Source of the DNA: Metapseudomonas sp043392685
GTDB taxonomy: Bacteria > Pseudomonadota > Gammaproteobacteria > Pseudomonadales > Pseudomonadaceae
Assembly: GCA_043392685.1 (NCBI GenBank)
Contig: JBHZGM010000014.1
Length of the DNA stretch: 64,000 nt
Strand: one strand, 5' to 3'
Within the stretch, counting starts at the first letter, position 1, and every line of letters begins with the position of its first letter. This document shows positions 1 through 7,743 of the stretch, one piece after another. Under the pieces are notes generated by a model that did not search any database, was not told the origin of the DNA, and was given only the letters and a program-made list of their open reading frames with translations. The translations under genes were made by a program, and so were the position numbers.

Positions 1-539
1 CGCACTGGCAACACCGCCAGGGAGGTCAACAAGGTCTGCAACTGGTGGGCGGCATGGACGAAATGCGGCAGGTTCAGGCCCTGCTTGCGCAACCCCAGTA
101 GCGCATCGAAGTCGGCCAGCAGGCGCGGCTGCACGCCGATCCGGTGCAGGACCGACAGCCCCAGGGGCCGCAGGTAGTCCGCCACCAGTTCCCCTTCGAA
201 GTGCACCCAGTAGATGCTCCAGGGCCGTTGTGCATGGGCGCCGTATGCATGGGCGCGGCCCTTGGGCAACAGCAGCAGGTCGCCACCGCCCACATCGAAT
301 CGTCCATCCTCGGTTTCCAGCCAGCCCTGCCCGGAGCGGCAGTAGATCAGCAGGTTGTCTTCCGGTTCATGGCGATCCATGAGGTGCCCGCGGGCCTCCG
401 GGTAGTAGCCCAGTGCCAGTGGATAACAGGCGGAGGTCAAGGGGTGACGAGCCAGCAGGCGGCGCAGGCGGGGCGGCGTGGTGAAGCGCACGCTATCGGC
501 CGGCAGCGGCCAGCTGGAGGTTTCGACGGAGCGGCTCAT
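1..539 (-). CDS. mmsR: AraC-family transcriptional regulator (MmsR-like), C-terminus cut by window edge
   Basis: The minus strand stays open from an ATG at 537-539 to the window edge, about 179 codons. The translation begins MSRSVETSSWPLPADSVRF and continues as a cupin-type AraC ligand-binding domain, with RHEPEDNLLIYCRSGQGWLE and a GGGDLLLLPKGRAHAYGA stretch typical of the sugar/small-molecule binding fold. The two C-terminal helix-turn-helix motifs expected of the family lie outside the window. It is divergent from mmsA, and MmsR-type AraC proteins activate mmsA operons in P. aeruginosa. Its ligand is therefore probably a valine-pathway intermediate; this is inferred from position. Family call firm, the symbol less so because the DNA-binding half is not visible. 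Confidence 0.82.
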   Translation of the reverse strand, partial: MSRSVETSSWPLPADSVRFTTPPRLRRLLARHPLTSACYPLALGYYPEARGHLMDRHEPEDNLLIYCRSGQGWLETEDGRFDVGGGDLLLLPKGRAHAYGAHAQRPWSIYWVHFEGELVADYLRPLGLSVLHRIGVQPRLLADFDALLGLRKQGLNLPHFVHAAHQLQTLLTSLAVLPV

Positions 540-565
540 GGTCATCATTGGAGTGGCTCGCAATC

Positions 566-602
566 CCAAGATCGTCCATCCTGCTACCAAGATCGTCAAT
601 CC
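566..602 (+). promoter_or_regulatory. 21-bp-phased direct repeat, candidate AraC-type operator for mmsA
   Basis: Two near-identical 16-mers, CCAAGATCGTCCATCC at 566-581 and CCAAGATCGTCAATCC at 587-602, start exactly 21 bp apart. They lie between the divergent AraC-type gene and mmsA. Direct repeats on the same helical face are the usual AraC/XylS operator layout. The function is inferred from that layout and position. Confidence 0.55.
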
Positions 603-670
603 ACATCTGGATCAGCGGCCGCTATAAGGGCAAGAAACAACAGGGTCCCGTCTTACGGGTGGAGGACCAG

Positions 671-2164
671 ATGGCTCGGACAATTCCGCAACTGATCGAC
701 GGTGAATGGCGCGAAAGCCGCGCCCGCGAACTGATCGAAATCACCGATCCGGCGACCCAGGAAGTCCTGGCGCTCGCACCCAAGGCCACCGCCGAAGAAA
801 TCGAGGCCGCCGTCGCCAGCGCCAAGGCCGCCTTCCAGACCTGGCGGGAAGTGCCCGTCCCGGAACGCGCCCGCCTCATGCTGCGCTACCAGCAGCTGCT
901 AAAGGAACATCACGACGAACTGGCGGAACTGCTGGCCAGCGAGACCGGCAAGACCTATGCCGACGCCAAGGGCGATATCTGGCGCGGCATCGAGGTGGCT
1001 GAACACGCCGCCAACGTGGCGAGCCTGATGATGGGCGAGACGGTGGAAAACGTTGCCCGCGAGATCGACACCGCCAGCTGGGTCCAGCCCCTGGGCGTCT
1101 GCGTCGGCATCACCCCGTTCAACTTCCCGGCGATGATCCCGCTGTGGATGTTTCCGCTGGCGATCGCCTGCGGCAACACCTTCGTCCTCAAGCCCTCGGA
1201 GCAGGATCCGCTGACCCCCAACCGCCTCGCCGAACTCTTCATCGAAGCCGGCGCGCCCAAGGGCGTGCTGCAGGTGATCCACGGCGGTCGCGAACAGGTG
1301 GATGCGCTGCTGACCCACCCGGACGTGCGCGCCATCTCCTTCGTCGGCTCGGTGCCGGTGGGCCAGCACATCTATCGCACCGGCACTGCCCACCTGAAGC
1401 GGGTACAGGCATTCGCCGGCGCCAAGAATCACATGGTGGTGCTGCCCGACGCCCACAAGGATCAGGTCCTGAGCAACCTGGTGGGCGCCAGTTGCGGTGC
1501 TGCCGGCCAGCGCTGCATGGCCATCAGCGTGGCGATCTTCGTCGGCGAGGCACGCCAGTGGATTCCCGAGCTGGCTGCACAGATGGCCGAGTTGCGCCCC
1601 GGCCACTGGAAGGACGCCCATTCGGCATTCGGCCCGCTGATCAGCCAGCAGGCCCGCCAGCGCGTACTGCGGCTGATCGCCGAGGGCAAGGCGGAAGGCG
1701 CCGAATGTCTGCTCGATGGCTCCCAGTGCACGGTGCCGGGCTACCCGAACGGCAACTGGCTGGGCCCGACCCTGTTCCGCGGCGTGACGCCGAAGATGGG
1801 GCTGTACCGCGAGGAAATCTTCGGCCCTGTCCTGGTCTGCATGGAAGTGGAAAGCCTCGAAGAAGCCATCGCCCTGGTCAACGCCAACCCCTACGGCAAC
1901 GGCACCAGCCTGTTCACTCGCTCCGGTGCTGCCGCGCGGCACTTCCAGCATGCAGTGGAAGTGGGCCAGGTCGGGATCAACGTGCCCATCCCGGTGCCCC
2001 TGCCCTTCTTCTCCTTCACGGGCTGGAAAGGCTCCTTCTATGGAGACCTGCACGCCTACGGCAAGCAGGCGGTGCGCTTCTACACCGAGACCAAGACGGT
2101 CACCAGCCGCTGGTTCGATGACACACCGGTCACCGGGCCGAACATGACGATCCAGTTGAAATAG
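671..2164 (+). CDS. mmsA: Methylmalonate-semialdehyde dehydrogenase (CoA-acylating)
   Basis: Predicted 497-residue NAD-dependent enzyme converting methylmalonate semialdehyde to propionyl-CoA (malonate semialdehyde to acetyl-CoA) at the end of valine degradation. The ALDH fold is complete: PLGVCVGITPFNFPAMIPLW, the nucleotide-binding FVGSVPVG, and catalytic Cys282 in GAAGQRCMA. The C-terminal FTGWKGSFYGDLHAYGK is characteristic of the CoA-dependent MMSDH branch. I chose the ATG at 671 because GGAGG lies about 8 nt upstream and it gives the length usual for Pseudomonas MmsA; the frame is open further upstream from 548, but that start lacks a ribosome site and would overlap the operator. First gene of a co-directional six-step cluster running to mmsB. 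Confidence 0.95.
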   Translation: MARTIPQLIDGEWRESRARELIEITDPATQEVLALAPKATAEEIEAAVASAKAAFQTWREVPVPERARLMLRYQQLLKEHHDELAELLASETGKTYADAKGDIWRGIEVAEHAANVASLMMGETVENVAREIDTASWVQPLGVCVGITPFNFPAMIPLWMFPLAIACGNTFVLKPSEQDPLTPNRLAELFIEAGAPKGVLQVIHGGREQVDALLTHPDVRAISFVGSVPVGQHIYRTGTAHLKRVQAFAGAKNHMVVLPDAHKDQVLSNLVGASCGAAGQRCMAISVAIFVGEARQWIPELAAQMAELRPGHWKDAHSAFGPLISQQARQRVLRLIAEGKAEGAECLLDGSQCTVPGYPNGNWLGPTLFRGVTPKMGLYREEIFGPVLVCMEVESLEEAIALVNANPYGNGTSLFTRSGAAARHFQHAVEVGQVGINVPIPVPLPFFSFTGWKGSFYGDLHAYGKQAVRFYTETKTVTSRWFDDTPVTGPNMTIQLK

Positions 2165-2180
2165 GGTCACGATGCAGATC

Positions 2181-2226
2181 GTAGGAGCGAGCTCTGCTCG
2201 CGAAAGAGTCCGGAGCTCGCTCCTCC
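2181..2226. repeat. REP-type palindrome (degenerate pair)
   Basis: GTAGGAGCGAGCTCTGCTCG followed closely by an inverted partner ending GGAGCTCGCTCCTCC. It matches the arms of the better-preserved REP pairs at 6308, 47519 and 63009 but has diverged. It fills most of the mmsA to acyl-CoA dehydrogenase gap and could shape mRNA stability inside the operon. Confidence 0.75.
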
Positions 2227-2248
2227 AAACGAGAAAGGCAGTCAGACG

Positions 2249-3412
2249 ATGGATTTCGACCTCGACGAGGAACAACGCCTGCTGGTGGACAGCGCCCGCG
2301 CCTTCGCCAGCCACGAACTGGCCCCCGGCGCCGCGGACTGGGACCGCGACCACCACTTCCCGCTGGAGGTGATCCGCCGCGCCGCCGAACAGGGCTACCT
2401 GGGCCTGTACATCGGCGAAGAAGATGGCGGCCTGGGCCTGTCCCGGCTGTCCGCCTCGCTGATCTTCGAGCAACTGGCCGCCGGCTGCGTGGCCACCACC
2501 GCCTACCTGACCATCCACAACATGGCCACCTGGATGCTGGCCTCCTTCGGTGACGCCGAACTCAAATCGCGCTGGCTACCCGGGCTGATCGGCGGCGAAC
2601 TGCTCGCCTCCTACTGCCTGACCGAACCCGACGCCGGTTCCGATGCCGCCCACCTGCGCACCCGTGCCCGCCGTGATGGCGACCACTATGTGCTGGACGG
2701 CAGCAAATGCTTCATTTCCGGCGCCGGCTGCACCCAGGTGCTGATCGTCATGGCCCGTACGGGCGAGGACGGTGCCAAGGGCATTTCCTGCTTCCTGGTA
2801 CCAGCCGACGCCGAAGGCATCCGCTATGGCCGCAATGAAGACAAGATGGGCTGGCGTGCCCAGCCCACCCGCACCATCACCTTCGAAGGCGTGCGCATTC
2901 CCGCCGGCAATCGCATCGGCCCGGAAGGCCAGGGCTTCGTCTACGCCATGAAGGGGCTGGACGGCGGCCGCCTGAACATCGCCAGTTGCTCCCTCGGCGC
3001 CGCCCAGGCAGCCCTGGAACAGAGCCTGCGCTATGTGGAGGAACGCAAACAGTTCGGTAAGGCGCTGGCCGATTTCCAGGCCCTGCAATTCAAACTCGCC
3101 GACATGCTCACCGCCCTCACCGCCAGCCGGCAGATGGTGCGCCTGGCCGCCCACCGCCTGGACCAGGGCCATGCCGAGGCCAGCCTCTTTTGCGCCATGG
3201 CCAAGCGCTTCGCCACCGACCAGTGCTTCGACCTGTGCAATGAAGCGCTGCAATTGCACGGCGGCTACGGCTACCTGAACGACTATCCTCTTGAGCGCTG
3301 GGTACGCGACACCCGGGTACACCAGATTCTCGAAGGCACCAACGAAATCATGCGCGTCATCGTGGCGCGTCGTTTACTGGAACAGGGCGGCGCCCTCGAC
3401 CGACTTCTGTAA
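2249..3412 (+). CDS. Acyl-CoA dehydrogenase (probable isobutyryl-CoA dehydrogenase)
   Basis: 387-residue FAD flavoprotein of the short-chain acyl-CoA dehydrogenase family. Visible landmarks are MDFDLDEEQRLLVDSARAF at the N-terminus, the family signature YCLTEPDAGSDAAHLRTRA, the central GSKCFISGAG segment, and the C-terminal RVHQILEGTNEIMRVIVARR, whose EGT glutamate (about residue 362) is the catalytic base position in SCAD/isobutyryl-CoA dehydrogenases. In this cluster it should oxidise isobutyryl-CoA to methacrylyl-CoA, passing electrons to electron-transfer flavoprotein. It sits 84 nt after mmsA and 10 nt before the hydratase gene, so co-transcription is likely. Activity on 2-methylbutyryl-CoA cannot be excluded. 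Confidence 0.92.
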   Translation: MDFDLDEEQRLLVDSARAFASHELAPGAADWDRDHHFPLEVIRRAAEQGYLGLYIGEEDGGLGLSRLSASLIFEQLAAGCVATTAYLTIHNMATWMLASFGDAELKSRWLPGLIGGELLASYCLTEPDAGSDAAHLRTRARRDGDHYVLDGSKCFISGAGCTQVLIVMARTGEDGAKGISCFLVPADAEGIRYGRNEDKMGWRAQPTRTITFEGVRIPAGNRIGPEGQGFVYAMKGLDGGRLNIASCSLGAAQAALEQSLRYVEERKQFGKALADFQALQFKLADMLTALTASRQMVRLAAHRLDQGHAEASLFCAMAKRFATDQCFDLCNEALQLHGGYGYLNDYPLERWVRDTRVHQILEGTNEIMRVIVARRLLEQGGALDRLL

Positions 3413-3422
3413 GGAACTGTAC

Positions 3423-4241
3423 ATGACCACAGCCTTGGAACCCTATCAGCCCGGCATCTTCGACCTCACCCACAAGCTGACGGTGGAAAAGCACGGCCAC
3501 ACCGCGCTGATCACCATCAACCACCCGCCGGCGAACACCTGGGACCGCGAGTCACTGATCGGGCTCAAGCAGCTCATCGAGCACCTCAACCACGACGACA
3601 ACATCTACGCCCTGGTGGTAACCGGCCAGGGCCCGAAGTTCTTCAGCGCCGGCGCCGACCTCAACCTCTTCGCCGACGGCGACAAGGCCCGCGCCCGTGA
3701 AATGGCCCGGCGCTTCGGCGAGGCCTTCGAGGCGCTGCGGGATTTCCGTGGCGTGTCCATCGCCGCGATCAACGGCTACGCCATGGGCGGCGGCCTGGAA
3801 TGCGCCCTGGCCTGCGACATCCGCATCGCCGAACGCCAGGCGCAGATGGCCCTGCCGGAAGCCGCCGTGGGCCTGTTGCCCTGCGCCGGTGGCACCCAGG
3901 CACTGCCCTGGCTGGTGGGCGAAGGCTGGGCCAAGCGGATGATCCTCTGCGGTGAGCGCGTGGATGCCGAAACCGCGCTGCGCATCGGCCTGGTCGAGCA
4001 GGTGGTGGACAGCGGCGAAGCCCGTGGCACCGCCCTGCTGCTGGCGGCCAAGGTGGCGCAACAGAGCCCGGTGGCGGTGCGCACCATTAAGCCGCTGATC
4101 CAGGGCGCGCGGGACCGCGGCCCCAACAGCTGGCTGCCGGAAGAACGTGAGCGTTTCGTCGACCTGTTCGACGCCGACGACACCCGCGAAGGCGTCAACG
4201 CATTCCTGGAAAAGCGCAATCCGAACTGGCGCAACAAATGA
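3423..4241 (+). CDS. Enoyl-CoA hydratase/isomerase family protein
   Basis: 272-residue crotonase-fold enzyme, expected to hydrate methacrylyl-CoA to 3-hydroxyisobutyryl-CoA. The oxyanion-hole segments are present: FFSAGADLNLF and INGYAMGGGLECALACDIRI. The catalytic-loop segment MALPEAAVGLLPCAGGTQAL has the usual Glu and the PxxGGT turn. The ATG at 3423 is preceded by AAGGAAC; the frame is open from 3291 but that region belongs to the upstream dehydrogenase. The gene begins 10 nt after the dehydrogenase stop. An unusually long N-terminal lead (TTALEPYQPGIFDLTHKL) precedes the fold; I have no explanation for it. Confidence 0.92.
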   Translation: MTTALEPYQPGIFDLTHKLTVEKHGHTALITINHPPANTWDRESLIGLKQLIEHLNHDDNIYALVVTGQGPKFFSAGADLNLFADGDKARAREMARRFGEAFEALRDFRGVSIAAINGYAMGGGLECALACDIRIAERQAQMALPEAAVGLLPCAGGTQALPWLVGEGWAKRMILCGERVDAETALRIGLVEQVVDSGEARGTALLLAAKVAQQSPVAVRTIKPLIQGARDRGPNSWLPEERERFVDLFDADDTREGVNAFLEKRNPNWRNK

Positions 4242-4264
4242 GCGGAAGCCGGACGAACACAATC

Positions 4265-5368
4265 ATGAATGTGAGTTTCGAAGAACGTAACGGCCTGCAC
4301 GGCGCCCGCATCGGCATCGCCAGCCTGAATGCCGAGGCCAGCCTCAACGCCCTGTCCTTGCCGATGATCGAGGCGCTGGACGCGCGCCTGCGTGCCTGGG
4401 CCGAAGACCCGGAGATCGTCTGCGTGTTGCTGCGCGGCAACGGCCCCAAGGCCTTCTGTGCCGGCGGCGACGTGCGCAAGCTGGTGGACGCCTGCCGCGA
4501 GCACCCCGGCGTGGTGCCGCCGCTGGCAGGCCGTTTCTTCGCCGACGAATACCGCCTCGACCACCGCATCCACACCTTTCCCAAGCCGCTGATCTGCTGG
4601 GCCCACGGCCACGTGCTGGGGGGCGGCATGGGCCTGATGCAGGGTGCGGCGATCCGCATCGTCACCCCCTCCAGCCGCCTGGGGATGCCGGAAATCAACA
4701 TCGGCCTCTACCCGGATGTCGGCGGCAGCTGGTTCCTCGCCCGCCTGCCCGGCAAGCTCGGCCTGTTCCTCGGCCTGGGTGCCGGCACTATCAACGCCCA
4801 CGATGCCCTCGACCTCGACCTGGCCGACCGCTTCCTGCTGGAAGACCAGCAAGACGCCCTGCTCGCCGGGCTGGTCCAGCTCAACTGGCAGGACAAGCCC
4901 CAGGCCCAGCTCAACAGCCTGCTCAAGGCCCTGGAGCACGAGGCCCGCGGCCAACTGCCGGAAGCCCAGTGGCTGCCACGGCGCAAGCGCATCGACGAAC
5001 TGCTCGACGTCGCCGACCTGCCCGCCGCCTGGAAGGCCATGACCGCCCTGCAGCACGACAGCGATGTGCCGCTGGCGCGTGCCGCCAAGACCCTGGCCGC
5101 CGGCTGCCCGCTCACCGCGCACCTGGTGTGGGAGCAGATCCGCAGGGCGAAGCACCTGTCCCTGGCCGAGGTGTTCCGCATGGAATACGCCATGAGCCTG
5201 AATTGCTGCCGTCATCCGGAATTCCCCGAAGGCGTGCGCGCCCGCCTGATCGACAAGGACAACGCCCCTCGCTGGCACTGGCCGGATGTGGCGGCCATTC
5301 CCCGCGCGGTGATCGAGGCCCATTTCGAGCCGGTGTGGGACGGCCGGCACCCGCTGGACGATCTCTGA
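4265..5368 (+). CDS. 3-hydroxyisobutyryl-CoA hydrolase-type enoyl-CoA hydratase
   Basis: 367 residues, longer than simple hydratases and matching the ECH_2 / 3-hydroxyisobutyryl-CoA hydrolase class. Landmarks: GPKAFCAGGDVRKLVDACRE, WAHGHVLGGGMGLMQGA, and MPEINIGLYPDVGG, the hydrolase form of the catalytic loop. The C-terminal half carries the FRMEYAMSLNCCRHPEFPEG region usual for this class. Expected reaction: 3-hydroxyisobutyryl-CoA plus water to 3-hydroxyisobutyrate plus CoA, feeding the following dehydrogenase. An alternative ATG at 4238 overlaps the previous stop (ATGA) and would add nine residues (MSGSRTNTI); neither start has a strong ribosome site. I prefer 4265 because MNVSFEERNGLHG begins the recognisable fold. 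Confidence 0.88.
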   Translation: MNVSFEERNGLHGARIGIASLNAEASLNALSLPMIEALDARLRAWAEDPEIVCVLLRGNGPKAFCAGGDVRKLVDACREHPGVVPPLAGRFFADEYRLDHRIHTFPKPLICWAHGHVLGGGMGLMQGAAIRIVTPSSRLGMPEINIGLYPDVGGSWFLARLPGKLGLFLGLGAGTINAHDALDLDLADRFLLEDQQDALLAGLVQLNWQDKPQAQLNSLLKALEHEARGQLPEAQWLPRRKRIDELLDVADLPAAWKAMTALQHDSDVPLARAAKTLAAGCPLTAHLVWEQIRRAKHLSLAEVFRMEYAMSLNCCRHPEFPEGVRARLIDKDNAPRWHWPDVAAIPRAVIEAHFEPVWDGRHPLDDL

Positions 5369-5408
5369 CAATCCGCCCGCCGCCCCGGCCGGGCCAAGGA
5401 GTAGCACG

Positions 5409-6293
5409 ATGAGCAAGATTGCCTTTATCGGACTCGGTCACATGGGCCTGCCCATGGCCCGCAACCTGCTCAAGGCCGGCCACGATCTCAAGGTCTACGA
5501 CCTGGTGCAGGCCGCCGTCGACGAGCTCGCGGCCGAGGGCGCCAAGCCCGCGAGGGATGCACGGGACGCGGTCAACGGCGTCCAGGTGGTGATCACCATG
5601 CTGCCGGCGAGCCGGCATGTGGAAGGCCTGTTGCTGGGCGACGGCGGTCTGCTGGAGTCCATCGCCGCCGGCAGCCTGCTGCTGGAATGCTCCACCATCG
5701 CCCCGGAGTCCGCGCGCAAGGTTCACGCGGCGGCGAAGGCCCGTGGCATCGAGCTGCTGGACGCCCCGGTTTCCGGCGGCACCGCCGGAGCGGCGGCCGG
5801 CACCCTGACCTTCATGGTCGGGGGCGAAGCCGCGGCGCTGGAAAAGGCGCGGCCGATCTTCCAGGCCATGGGCAAGAACATCTTCCATGCCGGTCCCGAC
5901 GGCGCCGGCCAGGTGGCCAAGGTGTGCAACAACCAGCTGCTGGCCGTGCAGATGATCGGCACCGCCGAGTCCATGGCACTGGGTGTGGCCAATGGCCTGG
6001 ACCCGGCCGTGCTCGCTGAGATCATGCGCCAGAGTTCGGGCGGCAACTGGGTGCTGGAACGCTACAACCCCTGGCCGGGCGTGATGCCCAATGCACCGGC
6101 GAGCAAGGATTACGATGGCGGCTTCATGGCCGAGCTGATGGCCAAGGACCTGGGGCTCGCCCAGGAAACCGCGCAGGCCAGCCTCTCCAGCACACCCATG
6201 GGCGCGCTGGCGCTGCAGATCTATCGGCTGCTGCTCAAGCAGGGCAAGGGCAAGAAGGACTTCTCGGTGGTGCAGAAGCTGTTTACCGAGTGA
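5409..6293 (+). CDS. mmsB: 3-hydroxyisobutyrate dehydrogenase
   Basis: 294-residue NAD(P)-dependent beta-hydroxyacid dehydrogenase oxidising 3-hydroxyisobutyrate to methylmalonate semialdehyde, the substrate of MmsA. Seen: the N-terminal dinucleotide motif IAFIGLGHMGLPMARNL, the substrate-binding LDAPVSGGTAGAAAGTL, and catalytic Lys171 in GAGQVAKVCNN. AAGGAG lies 6-11 nt before the ATG. It is the last gene of the valine cluster; a REP pair separates it from the convergent lapC. Related family members act on tartronate semialdehyde or D-serine, but the neighbourhood favours hydroxyisobutyrate. Confidence 0.93.
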   Translation: MSKIAFIGLGHMGLPMARNLLKAGHDLKVYDLVQAAVDELAAEGAKPARDARDAVNGVQVVITMLPASRHVEGLLLGDGGLLESIAAGSLLLECSTIAPESARKVHAAAKARGIELLDAPVSGGTAGAAAGTLTFMVGGEAAALEKARPIFQAMGKNIFHAGPDGAGQVAKVCNNQLLAVQMIGTAESMALGVANGLDPAVLAEIMRQSSGGNWVLERYNPWPGVMPNAPASKDYDGGFMAELMAKDLGLAQETAQASLSSTPMGALALQIYRLLLKQGKGKKDFSVVQKLFTE

Positions 6294-6307
6294 GGGCCCG
6301 CTTTCCT

Positions 6308-6370
6308 GTGGGAACGAGCTTGCTCGCGAAGGATCGTGCTCGGGCTGTTCGCGAGCAAGCTCGCTCCTAC
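6308..6370. repeat. REPIN (inverted REP pair) between mmsB and lapC
   Basis: Arms GAGCTTGCTCGCGAA (6316-6330) and TTCGCGAGCAAGCTC (6348-6362) extend outward to GTGGGA and TCCTAC ends and flank a 17-nt core, GGATCGTGCTCGGGCTG (6331-6347). The core is identical, in reverse complement, to the core of the element at 47519-47581. In transcripts from either side it would fold as a long hairpin and could act as a bidirectional 3' end for the convergent mmsB and lapC genes. Confidence 0.88.
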
Positions 6371-6384
6371 AAGTTCGGCGGTGC

Positions 6385-7743
6385 TCAGCGCTCGCGCAGC
6401 GCCTCGGCGCGGGCCTTGATGATGGGCTTGAGCAGATAGCTCAGGATGCTCTTCTTGCCGGTCATGATGTCCACCGAGGCGACCATGCCGGGGATGATCA
6501 GCAGCGGATTCTCTTCCGTCCCCAGGTGGCTCTTCTTGGTGCGCAGCTTGATCAGGTAGAAGCTGTTGCCATCTTCGTCCGTGATGGTGTCCGCGCCGAT
6601 CTGCTCCAGATCGGCGCTCAGTCCGCCGTAGATGGTGTAGTCGTAGGCGGTGAACTTGACCATGGCGCTCTGCCCGGGGTGCAGGAAGGCGATGTCCTGC
6701 GGGCGGATGCGCGCTTCCACCAGCAGGGTGTCGTCCAGCGGCACGATCTCCACCAGGTCGCTGCCCGGCTGGATCACGCCGCCGATGGTGTTGACCAGCA
6801 GCTGTTTGACGATGCCCCGCACCGGCGAGGTGACCAGGGTGCGCTTGACGCGGTCTTCCAGGGCCTTGCCGGTGGCACTGGCCTTTTTCAGTTCGGTGCG
6901 CGCCTCGTTGAGCTGGGCCAGGGCCTCGCTGCGGAAGCGTGAACGGGTTTCGGCGATCTTGCGTTCGGCTTCCTTGATCGCCGATTCGGCGCGGGGAATG
7001 GCCAGGCTGGTGGCCTCCAGCTCGCCACGGTTCTCCACTTCGGCGCGGCGCAGGCGCAGGACTTCCACCTTGGAAATCGCCCCCTGGGCCACCAGCGGTT
7101 CGGAGATGGAGATTTCCTGACGCAGCAGCTGCAGGCTGTTGCGGTACTGGCTCTGCTTGGAGATGAACTCCTGCAGTTCCTGGCGGCGCTGCACCAGTTG
7201 TTCTTCCAGACCGGCCACCTCTTCCTGCAATTGCTGCTGGCGGCTGCGATAAAGCGCTTCTTCGCTATTGGCCTGCTCTGGTGCGAGCTTGCGCAGCTCG
7301 TCGGAGATCTGCAGCGGCTGGTCATCCACCTCGGCACTCAGGCGTTCCACCCGCAGTTGCATGGCGGTGCGGTCCGCCTCGGTTTCACCGACGTTGGACT
7401 CGAAGCGGGTCGGGTCCAGGCGCAGCAGCGGATCACCGACTTCCACCACCTGGCCCTCGCGGACGAACAGCTCGGAGACGATGCCGCCTTCCAGGTTCTG
7501 TACCTTCTGTAGCTTGGATGAGGGAATCGCCTTGCCGTCGCCGCGAGTGACCTCGTCCACCTCGGCGAAGTTGGCCCAGACCAGCAGGAACAGGGTGAAG
7601 CCGATGAGGGTCCAGATGGTCAGGCGCACCACGCGGGGCGCGTCCTCCACCAGGGCCTTGTTGACCTCCGGCAGCGGCTGGTCGGTCAGCGAATCGCCGC
7701 CCTTGAAGTACTGGCGCAGCGCGCCCAAGCCCTTATGCGACAC
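6385..7743 (-). CDS. lapC: Type I secretion membrane-fusion protein LapC (HlyD family)
   Basis: 452-residue periplasmic adaptor. A cytoplasmic N-terminus is followed by one membrane helix around residues 38-60 (VVRLTIWTLIGFTLFLLVWA), a biotinyl-lipoyl-like half (GEVVEVGDPLLRLDPTRFES region), a long coiled coil rich in Glu/Arg/Leu, and the C-terminal beta-barrel domain with SPVRGIVKQLLVNTIGGVIQ. It should bridge the inner-membrane ABC exporter LapB and the outer-membrane channel LapE to secrete the giant adhesin encoded divergently upstream. Its GTG start at 7743 overlaps the lapB stop by 11 nt in another frame, so translation is probably coupled. Confidence 0.93.
   Translation of the reverse strand: MSHKGLGALRQYFKGGDSLTDQPLPEVNKALVEDAPRVVRLTIWTLIGFTLFLLVWANFAEVDEVTRGDGKAIPSSKLQKVQNLEGGIVSELFVREGQVVEVGDPLLRLDPTRFESNVGETEADRTAMQLRVERLSAEVDDQPLQISDELRKLAPEQANSEEALYRSRQQQLQEEVAGLEEQLVQRRQELQEFISKQSQYRNSLQLLRQEISISEPLVAQGAISKVEVLRLRRAEVENRGELEATSLAIPRAESAIKEAERKIAETRSRFRSEALAQLNEARTELKKASATGKALEDRVKRTLVTSPVRGIVKQLLVNTIGGVIQPGSDLVEIVPLDDTLLVEARIRPQDIAFLHPGQSAMVKFTAYDYTIYGGLSADLEQIGADTITDEDGNSFYLIKLRTKKSHLGTEENPLLIIPGMVASVDIMTGKKSILSYLLKPIIKARAEALRER

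Noticed and set aside
899..2518. 539-codon minus-strand frame opposite mmsA
   Set aside because: Antisense to a gene with conserved catalytic motifs; no family resemblance.
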